From the NCBI RefSeq assembly GCF_020179755.1, contig NZ_JAIUCY010000011.1, positions 1 through 64,000 on the forward strand: a stretch of 64,000 bases of DNA, given 5' to 3'. Under the pieces are notes generated by a model. It saw only the letters and a program-made list of their open reading frames with translations, was not told where the DNA came from and made no database searches. Both the position numbers and the translations under genes were made by a program. Numbering within the stretch: position 1 is the first letter of the stretch; each line of letters opens with the position of its first letter. Shown piece after piece: positions 20,926-28,095 of the stretch. Source of the stretch: Herbaspirillum sp. alder98. GTDB lineage: Bacteria; Pseudomonadota; Gammaproteobacteria; Burkholderiales; Burkholderiaceae_D.

Positions 20926-20979
20926 GGATGCTCCCTCGTGAAAAGTTGGACACATTTTTTTTGACTGCCAAGCGTTCAT

Positions 20980-20995
20980 AGCAGAATGCGTGCCA
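20980..20995 (-). promoter_or_regulatory. Sigma-54 promoter of the urt-ure locus
   Basis: On the minus strand the sequence is TGGCACG-CATT-CTGCT. It matches the sigma-54 consensus TGGCACG-N4-TTGCW in all but two positions and has the invariant GG and GC at the right spacing. The predicted start is near 20969, about 44 nt before urtA. NtrC-like sites lie 90-170 bp upstream. Confidence 0.85.
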
Positions 20996-21085
20996 ATGGC
21001 AGAGCCCCGGTGCAGGCGTGCATCAAAGCGGGGCGCGCAAGGGGGCCGGGGTGATCGGATATGTTGTCAATGAACGCAATTTTGC

Positions 21086-21151
21086 GCACCAAACGGGGGA
21101 TTTTTTGTCGACATGACATGCATGGCAAAGAGTGATTCACCACTCTGGTGA
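21086..21151 (-). promoter_or_regulatory. NtrC-like enhancer sites upstream of urtA
   Basis: TCACCA-CTC-TGGTGA at 21137-21151 is a perfect inverted repeat whose core CACCA-N3-TGGTG equals the core of the enteric NtrC site (TGCACCA-N3-TGGTGC type). A weaker copy, GCACCA-AAC-GGGGGA, lies at 21086-21100, 51 bp away or about five helical turns. They sit roughly 90-170 bp upstream of the -24 element, a normal enhancer distance. The rest of this 384-bp gene-free stretch shows nothing else clear. Confidence 0.72.
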
Positions 21152-21309
21152 TCACTTGCGCCCGTTCTTGGGGCGCGCCGCAAAGCCCCACCGGCAGCGG
21201 GGTATGCGAAGTTGCGCCGACGCTGATGGGAGCGCCGGAAAATGTCGACAATGCTGCGCGACAACAGTGCCGGCGATGCTGTCATTGTGTCAGCGATGCG
21301 TCAGCCATT

Positions 21310-22137
21310 TCAGCGCAGGAAAACCCGGTGCATCAGTTGCCGGATGGGAAATTCGATCATGCTCTGCAGTCGCGCCGGCAATTCGAGCGGCCGCATGATC
21401 ATCTTGATGGTGGTCTCCGGGCGCAGGTTGCTGCGCACCGTCCGGCTCAGTTGCGAGGCCACCTCGCGCACCCGCGCCGGATCGACGGCCTGGGCCGGCG
21501 CGTGCACCTTCATGACATGCCGGATGGCGCAGTCGGCGTCTTCGCTCTTGAGTTCCAGTGTGCGCCGGCCCAGCGTGCCGAGCACCTTGGTGCGGCCGAT
21601 GCCCTCCTGGCTGCGATAACGGCGGAAATACTGATAGAAATGCTTGTAGTGGTTGACCTCGTCGGTCGCGATCAGGCCGGCCAGCTGCTTGAGCACCGGT
21701 TCGTCGGTGGCGCGCTCGATGGCGCGATAGTAGGTGGCGGTGCCGGTCTCGACCACGCAGCGCGCGGCCAGCTCCTGGGCGCGGGTCGGCTCCAGCAGTT
21801 CGACCTTGCAGTAACCAGAGTACTCGTCGAGGAAGCCCTGGAAGGCGCGTTCCCAGTCGAACTCCGGCCAGACATGCTGGACATAGGCGCGCAGGGCGCG
21901 ACCGTGCTGCAGTTCTTCCTGCTCCCATTGGGTGCGCAGCCAGTGTTCGACCTCGGCGTCGCCCCGGTAGTATTCGATCAGGTTGCTGGTGTAGAGGTCC
22001 GATCCGCTCTCGATGAACGATGCGCAGGCCACCATGTAGAACAGGTTTTCGTCTATCCGCACGCGCTCGCGGTCGATGCGGCTGAAATCGATATCATCGA
22101 TGCTCCAATGCTTCTTCTTCTGCTGGCGGTCCGGCAT
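21310..22137 (-). CDS. Ferritin-like di-iron domain protein
   Basis: Predicted soluble protein of 275 residues. Two helix motifs supply di-iron ligands, EQEELQH near residue 72 and ATDEVNH near 158, spaced as in ferritin-like or acyl-ACP-desaturase-like four-helix bundles. The substrate is not recognised. The ATG at 22137 has AAGGA nine bases upstream; upstream in-frame ATGs at 22185 and 22164 are possible. It stands alone between the diguanylate cyclase (140 bp upstream) and urtA, and probably has its own promoter. Confidence 0.75.
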   Translation of the reverse strand: MPDRQQKKKHWSIDDIDFSRIDRERVRIDENLFYMVACASFIESGSDLYTSNLIEYYRGDAEVEHWLRTQWEQEELQHGRALRAYVQHVWPEFDWERAFQGFLDEYSGYCKVELLEPTRAQELAARCVVETGTATYYRAIERATDEPVLKQLAGLIATDEVNHYKHFYQYFRRYRSQEGIGRTKVLGTLGRRTLELKSEDADCAIRHVMKVHAPAQAVDPARVREVASQLSRTVRSNLRPETTIKMIMRPLELPARLQSMIEFPIRQLMHRVFLR

Positions 22138-22277
22138 CTTGGCTGTCCTTTGCATGAGTGGCATCCCGTTATGATGCAAGGCCATCTCTTTGGTTCAGGC
22201 AAGCGCTGCAGTCGACACCGTTCTTTGCATCTGCCGGTGCTTTGTCAGCGGCGTGTCAGCCCGCTGCAAGCATTGCG

Positions 22278-23996
22278 CTAGAGGCCGGTGTAGTCGCTGC
22301 CCAGCACCACCCGGTTACGCCCTTGGTACTTGGCGTGATACAGCGCCTGGTCGGCAATGCGCAGCACCCGGTCGGGGGTGCTCTGGTCGTCCGGCTGCAA
22401 GGCCGCCACGCCGACGCTGGCCGTGATGTAGCCGAACGGCGAATCGGCATGCGGGATCTTCAGCGCCAGGATCGCGTCGCAGATGTTTTCGCCCAGCTGG
22501 ATGGCGCTGCCGGCTTCGCTTTCGGCGACGATGATGACGAATTCCTCGCCGCCATAACGGGCCACCAGGTCGGTGGCGCGCCTTGAACTGTTCTGCAGCA
22601 CGCGGGCGATCACGCGCAGGCATTCGTCACCGGCCTGGTGGCCATAGCGGTCGTTGTATTTCTTGAAATAATCCACATCCAGCATCAGCAGCGCCAGCGG
22701 TTTGGCCGAGCGCGCCGAGCGCCGCAATTCATTGGCCAGGGCCTCGTCGAAGCGCCGCCGATTGGCCACGCCGGTGAGGCCATCGGTGGCCGACAGCGCT
22801 TCCAGCTTGCGATTGGCGCGCTCCAGTTCGCGCGTGCGCATGGCGACCTGGTCTTCCAGCTGCTCCTTGTTCTGATGCACCTTGCTGGCCATCTGGTTGA
22901 ACTTGCGCGACAGCACGGCGATCTCGTCGGTGCCGACCTGCTCGGCCCGCATCTGCGAGTTGCCGGCTTCGGTTTCTCGCATCACCGCGATGAGGCGCTT
23001 GAGCGGTAGTGAAATGCTGCGCGAGATCAGGTAGGACAGCAGCAGCGAAACCAGGAAGCACAACAGGCCGATGCCCAGGATCTTGTTGCGCACCGAACGG
23101 GTGTCGGCATTGAGCCGGTCGCTCGGCGTCGCATTGACGACCAGCCATGAGGTGTGCGGCACGCGGGCCACGGCTGCGTAGTAGGCCTGCTTGTCGCGCG
23201 CGGTGTAAGAGATGAAGTCGCTGTCGCGCTTCTGGGCCAGGCTGGCCGCGATGCCCTGCATCAATGCCGGATCGGCCTGGCCGGCGCCGCCCTGGCGGTT
23301 CTGGACCACGATCTCGCCATCGTTGGCATCGACGATGAACATGTTCGAGTCGTAGCCCAGGTCGACCCCGCCGAAGACCTGGAAGAAGTGACTGGGCTGC
23401 ACCCCGATCAGCAGCAGGCCGGCGCTGCGGTTGTTGCCGGTGAGGCGGATCTCGCGCAACATCGCCAGGCTCTTCTGGCCATGGCCGGCGTTATACAGCG
23501 TCCACCAGGGCCGCCCGCCGAGGTCGGGAATTTCTTCGGCCAGGCGTGTGATGCTGCTGGCCAGCGACGCGAAAATTTGCGGATCGATCACCTGGCGGTT
23601 GCGATCCAGCACGTATTTCTGGCTGACATAGGGGATCGAACCGTACGTGTCGAGCAGCATCCGGGACACGCCGCTGCGTGCCGCCGCGCTGGCGACCTCA
23701 TCGGTGCCGTAGTAATCCGACAGCAGCGACTGCATGCGCTCGGACAGCAGCAGTTCTTCGCTGTCTTCTTCGATGCGCTCCATGCGCAGCAGCAGGTTCT
23801 GCGAGATCTGTCGCACCACCTGCACCGAATAGACCTCTACTTTTTCCTGCGTGGCGCGGCTGGTTTCGCGATAGGCGATCAGGCCCGAGACCAGCAGCGG
23901 CAGCAACGACAACAGGATGAATGAATTGATCAGGCGATATCTGATTTCGATTCGCCGCAGGAAATTCATCGAAAGAAAGTCCAGCCTCTTGCGCAT
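22278..23996 (-). CDS. Membrane diguanylate cyclase with Cache-like sensor and HAMP
   Basis: Inner-membrane signalling enzyme of 572 residues that makes cyclic di-GMP from GTP. Membrane segments at about 23-42 and 305-325 flank a periplasmic Cache-like sensor region; HAMP (about 326-380), coiled coil, then GGDEF follow. The catalytic GGEEF is at 482-486, the metal-binding Asp is in LMLDVDYFK, and an intact inhibitory RxxD (RATD, 473-476) lies five residues before GGEEF. The gene starts 36 bp after an orphan solute-binding lipoprotein gene, so the two are probably one unit and the lipoprotein may deliver the signal. Both partners face the periplasm. Confidence 0.93.
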   Translation of the reverse strand: MRKRLDFLSMNFLRRIEIRYRLINSFILLSLLPLLVSGLIAYRETSRATQEKVEVYSVQVVRQISQNLLLRMERIEEDSEELLLSERMQSLLSDYYGTDEVASAAARSGVSRMLLDTYGSIPYVSQKYVLDRNRQVIDPQIFASLASSITRLAEEIPDLGGRPWWTLYNAGHGQKSLAMLREIRLTGNNRSAGLLLIGVQPSHFFQVFGGVDLGYDSNMFIVDANDGEIVVQNRQGGAGQADPALMQGIAASLAQKRDSDFISYTARDKQAYYAAVARVPHTSWLVVNATPSDRLNADTRSVRNKILGIGLLCFLVSLLLSYLISRSISLPLKRLIAVMRETEAGNSQMRAEQVGTDEIAVLSRKFNQMASKVHQNKEQLEDQVAMRTRELERANRKLEALSATDGLTGVANRRRFDEALANELRRSARSAKPLALLMLDVDYFKKYNDRYGHQAGDECLRVIARVLQNSSRRATDLVARYGGEEFVIIVAESEAGSAIQLGENICDAILALKIPHADSPFGYITASVGVAALQPDDQSTPDRVLRIADQALYHAKYQGRNRVVLGSDYTGL

Positions 23997-24032
23997 GCCG
24001 CCCCTTGATTGGAACTGTTGAGGAAATGCGTT

Positions 24033-25406
24033 CTATTTGCTCTCCGTGCGTGCCTGGTCGCGAATCGAATGATGCAGCAGGCGGGCCGCCTCCATCGGCG
24101 CCATCTTGCCAAAGAGCACGGATTGCAGCAGTGCATGCAGGCGTTCGATGGTATTGGCCGGCAGATAAGAGTAATACAGTCCGGGTCCTGTTCCCTGCCG
24201 TTCGATCTGTTCGACCAGCGCAAACAGTGCCCGGTCGCCGGCCACCTCCTCATCGAGCTTGCGCAGTGGCGGGATGTTCTGGCGCTTGGCTTGCCAGATC
24301 GGCATGCCCGGGCCATACAGATAATCGATGAACATGCGCGCCGCCTGGCGCGAACGTTCGCTGCCGCGTTGCGCCACTGCAAAACCGGTCTCGCTGCCGA
24401 TCACCGGCACGGCGGCCCGGCCGCGCTCGTTCCAGGGCGCGGCAAATACGCCCACGCGCTGGCCGCGCCCACGCATCAGGCTGCCCGCCGCCCAGGTGCC
24501 CTGGAAGGTCATGGCGGCCCGGCCTTCGGCAAACAGGCGCAGGGTGTCGTCATAGCCGGCCCGCATGAAATCCGGCTGCAGCAGCGCGTGGTCGGCCAGT
24601 TGCCGCAAGCGGGCAAAGATGGCAATGCCGTGCGCGCCGTCGAGGGGCAGGGTGCCGGCGGCGATGCGCGCGCGCCAGTCAGGGAAGTTGGCCACGATCT
24701 CGTTGGCGAAGCCATGGCTGAAGGGGCCGTTGGCCAGCATGTTGGGAAAACCGCCCGACAACGCCAGCGGCGTCAGGCCGGCTTTCTTCAAGGCCAGTCC
24801 GGCGCTGATGAAGGCATCGAAATCGGTGGGCGTCGCCGTGATGCCGGCGCGCTCGAACATGTCGCGGTTGTAATAGATCAGGGTGGTGGCGACGCCGGTG
24901 GGGATGCCGAAGCGACGTTGCGCCGGCGACGTCCAGTCGGCCTGCAGCGCGTCGAGCATGTTGCCCCAGGCGGCGCATTGGCCGATGTCGGCCAGCAATC
25001 CCTGGTCGGCCAGGGTCGCGGCATACGGATTGGGATTGACCGAGACAATGTCAGGCAGGCTGTTGGTGGCCGCCTTGGGCATGAGGTTTTCCTCGACCGA
25101 ATTGCCGATCATGAACTGCAGCGCAATCTGGATATCGGGATGCTCACGCGAAAAGGCGCCGGCGACCCGATGCATCTCTTCGGCCCAGTCCGGGGCCCAG
25201 ATGAGCGCGGTCAGCACCACCGGTGCGCTGGCCGGCGCCGGGCTCGCCGGCGGTTCCGGCTGGCTGCGTTCGCAACCCGGCAACAGCGTGGCGCTGGCTG
25301 CGGCGGCGCCCCAGGTCAGCAGGCGGCGTCGCTGACAATTGAAGCGCTTCTCTGCGGCGACATGGCGTGCGGCAATGGCTGGCTTTTTCGCGGTTGGCGA
25401 AGTCAT
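24033..25406 (-). CDS. Extracellular solute-binding lipoprotein (family 1, sugar type)
   Basis: Periplasmic binding protein of 457 residues. The N-terminus has RRR followed by a hydrophobic stretch and the lipobox LLPGC with Cys at 45, so it is a lipoprotein, possibly Tat-exported. The mature part has family-1 features: PDIVSVNPN, GVATTLIYYNRDMFERAG and FQGTWAAG. No permease or ATPase gene is adjacent; the next gene in the operon is a diguanylate cyclase. Sensing rather than transport is therefore inferred, in the manner of NspS with MbaA in Vibrio cholerae. The ligand is unknown, probably a sugar or polyol. Confidence 0.88.
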   Translation of the reverse strand: MTSPTAKKPAIAARHVAAEKRFNCQRRRLLTWGAAAASATLLPGCERSQPEPPASPAPASAPVVLTALIWAPDWAEEMHRVAGAFSREHPDIQIALQFMIGNSVEENLMPKAATNSLPDIVSVNPNPYAATLADQGLLADIGQCAAWGNMLDALQADWTSPAQRRFGIPTGVATTLIYYNRDMFERAGITATPTDFDAFISAGLALKKAGLTPLALSGGFPNMLANGPFSHGFANEIVANFPDWRARIAAGTLPLDGAHGIAIFARLRQLADHALLQPDFMRAGYDDTLRLFAEGRAAMTFQGTWAAGSLMRGRGQRVGVFAAPWNERGRAAVPVIGSETGFAVAQRGSERSRQAARMFIDYLYGPGMPIWQAKRQNIPPLRKLDEEVAGDRALFALVEQIERQGTGPGLYYSYLPANTIERLHALLQSVLFGKMAPMEAARLLHHSIRDQARTESK

Positions 25407-25578
25407 GCACTTTTCCCCTGCGGCAATATGCTTTTATTGTGGCTTCTGCTGAGCTGCATATCCGTCGGCGCGCCCTATGCTGCAAGGGCACGCCGTCGAT
25501 CAGCGCTATTCCCGCTTCCCGGCGTCCATGCTCCTGACGCTCGGGAACTGTGTGGTGAGTGTGCCAGCTTTTGGATGG

Positions 25579-25612
25579 CCGTGCACCACCTGCTGTCGAA
25601 ATCGGTGCACGG
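25579..25612 (+). promoter_or_regulatory. Inverted repeat upstream of the Bcr/CflA gene
   Basis: CCGTGCACC (25579-25587) and GGTGCACGG (25604-25612) are perfect 9-bp arms around a 16-base spacer. The position, about 40 bp upstream of a TATAAT, suits an operator. It lies in the 331-bp divergent region between the solute-binding lipoprotein and the exporter gene; otherwise I see nothing in that region. Confidence 0.5.
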
Positions 25613-25652
25613 TGATGCCGCCGGGCAACCGGAACGAAACGCCTGCTCAGTC

Positions 25653-25658
25653 TATAAT
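25653..25658 (+). promoter_or_regulatory. Putative -10 element of the Bcr/CflA gene
   Basis: A perfect TATAAT stands 79 bp before the ATG. No good -35 hexamer is visible at 16-18 bp, so an activator may be needed or the site may be chance. Confidence 0.4.
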
Positions 25659-25737
25659 GCCGGCCTACCCTTCATTCCGGTTGCCCCTTTGCGCGCTGTC
25701 TGCGCGATGACTGCGGCAGCCGTCTACGGTTTTCTTC

Positions 25738-26958
25738 ATGCAAACAGACAACACGCTCGCAACGGGCAAATTTCCTCCATGGCTGGCCGTATTGGCCGGC
25801 CTGACCGCGATGGGCGCATTGGCCATCGACATGTACCTGCCCAGCTTCACGGCCATCGCCCAGGACCTGGGCGTGGGCACCAACCTGGTCCAGCTGACGC
25901 TGGCCACTTTCCTGATCGGACTGGCGCTGGGGCAGATGTTCTACGGTCCGCTGTCGGACCGGTTCGGGCGCAAGCCGCCGCTGTTCTTCGGTATCACCCT
26001 GTATTTCATCTGCTCGTTGCTGTGCGTGTTTGCCCAGAACATCGAGACCCTGATCGTATTGCGCTTCTTCCAGGGCCTGGGCGGCAGCGCCGGCATGGTG
26101 ATCCCGCGCGCGATGGTGCGCGACCGGATGGGCGCCGAAGGCTCGGCCAAGGCGTTCTCGATGCTGATGCTGGTGTTCGGGCTGGCGCCGATCCTGGCGC
26201 CTTTCATCGGCGGCATCATGCTGGTGGTGGCCAGCTGGCGCGGCATCTTCGTGGTGCTGACCATCTTTGGCCTGCTGTGCCTGGTGGGCACCCGTAAATT
26301 CCTGACCGAGACGGTCGATGTCACCCAGGCCGAGCCGTTGCACCTGGGGCGCACCTTGCGCCAGTACTGGGGGCTGCTGCGGCATCGCCAGTTCATGTCC
26401 TACGTGCTGTGCGGCGGACTGGTGCAGGCGGGCATGTTTGCCTATATTGCCGGCGGCCCGTTCGTGATCATCGAGCTGCACGGCATCAAGCCGCAGTACT
26501 TCGGGTTTGTCTTCGCCTCCAACGCGATCGGCCTGATTGCCGCATCCCAGATCAATGCGCGCCTGGTAGTGAAGCGCTCGCCCGAGCGCGTGCTGGGCAA
26601 GATCCTGTGGCTGCCGGCCGGCCTGTCGCTGGTGGTGGCATTGGCGGTGGCGGCCGGCTTCGAAAGCCTGCCGTTGCTGCTGGTCGGTTTCTTCGGTTTC
26701 CTGACCGCCTATGGTTTCACCGGCCCCAACGCCACCGCCATCGCCCTCAAGCACCAGGGCCGCCAGGCCGGCACTGCGGCCGCGCTCATGGGCACGCTGC
26801 AGTTCGGCATGGGGGTGATGTCGGGCGTGGTCATGAGCTTCTGGCATGACGGCACGGCGCTGCCGCTGGTGACCGTGATGGCGGTCTGTGGCGCGGCGGC
26901 GTTCCTGCTGTATCACCTGGTGGCCAAGCATGCGCCGGCGACGCCGGCGGCCGGGTAA
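25738..26958 (+). CDS. Bcr/CflA family drug-resistance MFS transporter
   Basis: Inner-membrane proton-driven exporter of 406 residues with twelve predicted membrane segments. MGALAIDMYLPSF near the start and GPLSDRFGRKPPL in loop 2-3 are hallmarks of the Bcr/CflA subfamily, whose members export bicyclomycin, sulfonamides or chloramphenicol. The exact substrate cannot be read from sequence. It stands alone and is followed by the 28-bp repeat cluster. Confidence 0.92.
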   Translation: MQTDNTLATGKFPPWLAVLAGLTAMGALAIDMYLPSFTAIAQDLGVGTNLVQLTLATFLIGLALGQMFYGPLSDRFGRKPPLFFGITLYFICSLLCVFAQNIETLIVLRFFQGLGGSAGMVIPRAMVRDRMGAEGSAKAFSMLMLVFGLAPILAPFIGGIMLVVASWRGIFVVLTIFGLLCLVGTRKFLTETVDVTQAEPLHLGRTLRQYWGLLRHRQFMSYVLCGGLVQAGMFAYIAGGPFVIIELHGIKPQYFGFVFASNAIGLIAASQINARLVVKRSPERVLGKILWLPAGLSLVVALAVAAGFESLPLLLVGFFGFLTAYGFTGPNATAIALKHQGRQAGTAAALMGTLQFGMGVMSGVVMSFWHDGTALPLVTVMAVCGAAAFLLYHLVAKHAPATPAAG

Positions 26959-26968
26959 CAATTAGCCT

Positions 26969-26996
26969 GTCGTGCCGGCGAACGCCGGTACCCAGT
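26969..26996 (+). repeat. 28-bp REP-like palindrome, unit 3
   Basis: Begins GTCGTGCCGGCG and ends GCCGGTACCCAGT; the arms CCGGCG and CGCCGG pair. It starts ten bases after the exporter stop codon and is the first of three units in alternating orientation. Confidence 0.78.
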
Positions 26997-27030
26997 GGCG
27001 TTTGTTGTGCACCAGAAGCTGCTGAACGTC

Positions 27031-27058
27031 ACTGGGCCCCGACTTTCGTCAGGGCGAC
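27031..27058 (-). repeat. 28-bp REP-like palindrome, unit 4 (inverted)
   Basis: Read on the minus strand it starts GTCGCCCTGAC and ends GGGGCCCAGT, with stem CCTGAC/GTCGGG (one G-T pair) and a GAAA loop. It has the same 28-bp length and the same framing ends as its neighbours but opposite orientation. Confidence 0.72.
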
Positions 27059-27081
27059 GGAGGTCGAGTCACAAGTAACTC

Positions 27082-27109
27082 GTCGTGTCGGCGCATGCCG
27101 GCACCCAGT
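27082..27109 (+). repeat. 28-bp REP-like palindrome, unit 5
   Basis: Begins GTCGTGTCGGC and ends GCCGGCACCCAGT. Together with units 3 and 4 it forms a direct-inverted-direct cluster of about 140 bp downstream of the exporter gene. Confidence 0.78.
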
Positions 27110-27270
27110 GCCTTGCTGTTCCCAACTTGGCGCACGCCGCACTTTCTTGGCGCTGAAGCGCGCCGATAGCGCCGCCTCATCTCCCGGCTCTCCCCCGGCT
27201 CGCCCCCATCTTTCCTGCCTGCGCTCCCGCGCATCCTCCCTGAAATTTCGCTGGACGGAATGCCCGGGCG

Positions 27271-27286
27271 TGGCACGCTAATTGCT
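27271..27286 (+). promoter_or_regulatory. Sigma-54 promoter of the amidase/ureide operon
   Basis: TGGCACG-CTAA-TTGCT is an exact match to the sigma-54 consensus TGGCACG-N4-TTGCW. The predicted transcription start is near 27297, 40 nt before the GntR start codon. No convincing NtrC palindrome is seen; a 6-bp inverted repeat GGCGCT-N13-AGCGCC at 27149-27173 and a TGCACCA half site at 27008 are the only enhancer candidates. Confidence 0.85.
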
Positions 27287-27299
27287 GAAGTCCCTCTTG

Positions 27300-27315
27300 C
27301 GGTCTGACCAGTCAG
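27300..27315 (+). promoter_or_regulatory. FadR/GntR-type operator at the predicted start site
   Basis: CGGTCTGACCA at 27300-27310 fits the FadR-family pattern TnGTnnnACnA except for the first base, and overlaps the palindrome CTGAC-CA-GTCAG at 27304-27315. It lies on the predicted sigma-54 start site just ahead of the GntR gene, consistent with autorepression. Confidence 0.6.
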
Positions 27316-27336
27316 GCCAATAACGGGGATCGACGA

Positions 27337-28029
27337 ATGAGCATGCCCAACATCGCAGCACAGACGCTACAGCGGCAGATCCTGTCCGGCACCTATGCGC
27401 CGGGCGAGATGCTGCCCAGCCAGCGCGAGCTGTCCGAGTCGATGGGCATCAGTCGTGCGTCCCTGCGCGAAGCGCTGTCGATGCTGGAAGCCCTGGGCTT
27501 TATCCGCTCGGTGCCGGGCAAGGGCACGCTGGTGGCCGAGCGCCAGTCCGGTCGCATCGTCGCACCGCCCTTGTCGAGCCAGGCCGATGACAACGGTCGT
27601 GCCTTGCCGCTGGCCGCCATCTACCAGCTTCGTTATGTATTGGAACCGGCCGCCGCCGCCCTGGCAGCGCGCCATATCACGGCCGCCGCCACGCCGCGCC
27701 TGTGGGGAGTGCAGGCGCGCTTCGAAGATGCGCTCAACAACCTCGACCTGGTCAGCGCCGCGCACGCCGATTTCGAATTCCATCAGTTGATCGCCGAGTT
27801 GTCCGGCAACCCGGGCGTGTTGCAGGTGGTGCGCCAGTTCGAGAGCCCGATCAGCCACAGCCTGCGGGTGCCGTTTGCCGACCCGCAACGTATCTGGCCG
27901 CCCGCCGTGGAGCATCGCGCCATCGCCGCCGCGATCTCGGCGGGCGACATCGATGGTGCCCGCGCCGGCATGCAACAGCATCTGGTCAATGCCGCCGCAC
28001 GGGCCGATATCCATTTCGATCCGCCCTGA
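27337..28029 (+). CDS. FadR-subfamily GntR transcriptional regulator
   Basis: Repressor-type regulator of 230 residues. The N-terminal winged helix contains LPSQRELSESMGISRASLREALSMLE-type sequence (about 27-52), and the C-terminal FCD ligand-binding domain (about 85-215) includes DFEFHQLIAELSGN and the helix VEHRAIAAAISAGD, which carry the usual metal-coordinating Asp and His residues. It is first in an eight-gene operon and has a matching operator 22 bp upstream of its start codon. The effector is probably the transported compound or its breakdown product. Confidence 0.93.
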   Translation: MSMPNIAAQTLQRQILSGTYAPGEMLPSQRELSESMGISRASLREALSMLEALGFIRSVPGKGTLVAERQSGRIVAPPLSSQADDNGRALPLAAIYQLRYVLEPAAAALAARHITAAATPRLWGVQARFEDALNNLDLVSAAHADFEFHQLIAELSGNPGVLQVVRQFESPISHSLRVPFADPQRIWPPAVEHRAIAAAISAGDIDGARAGMQQHLVNAAARADIHFDPP

Positions 28030-28095
28030 ACCTGTTCCGTCGTTCGTTTCATCTGTCGTCGTTTCCACCGTCACCCCAACCAGGAAAGCACTGAT

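Noticed and set aside
24009..26297. A 762-codon plus-strand frame spanning the binding lipoprotein, the intergenic region and part of the exporter gene
   Set aside because: It crosses two supported genes in the wrong frame or strand and changes composition abruptly; no domain is visible.
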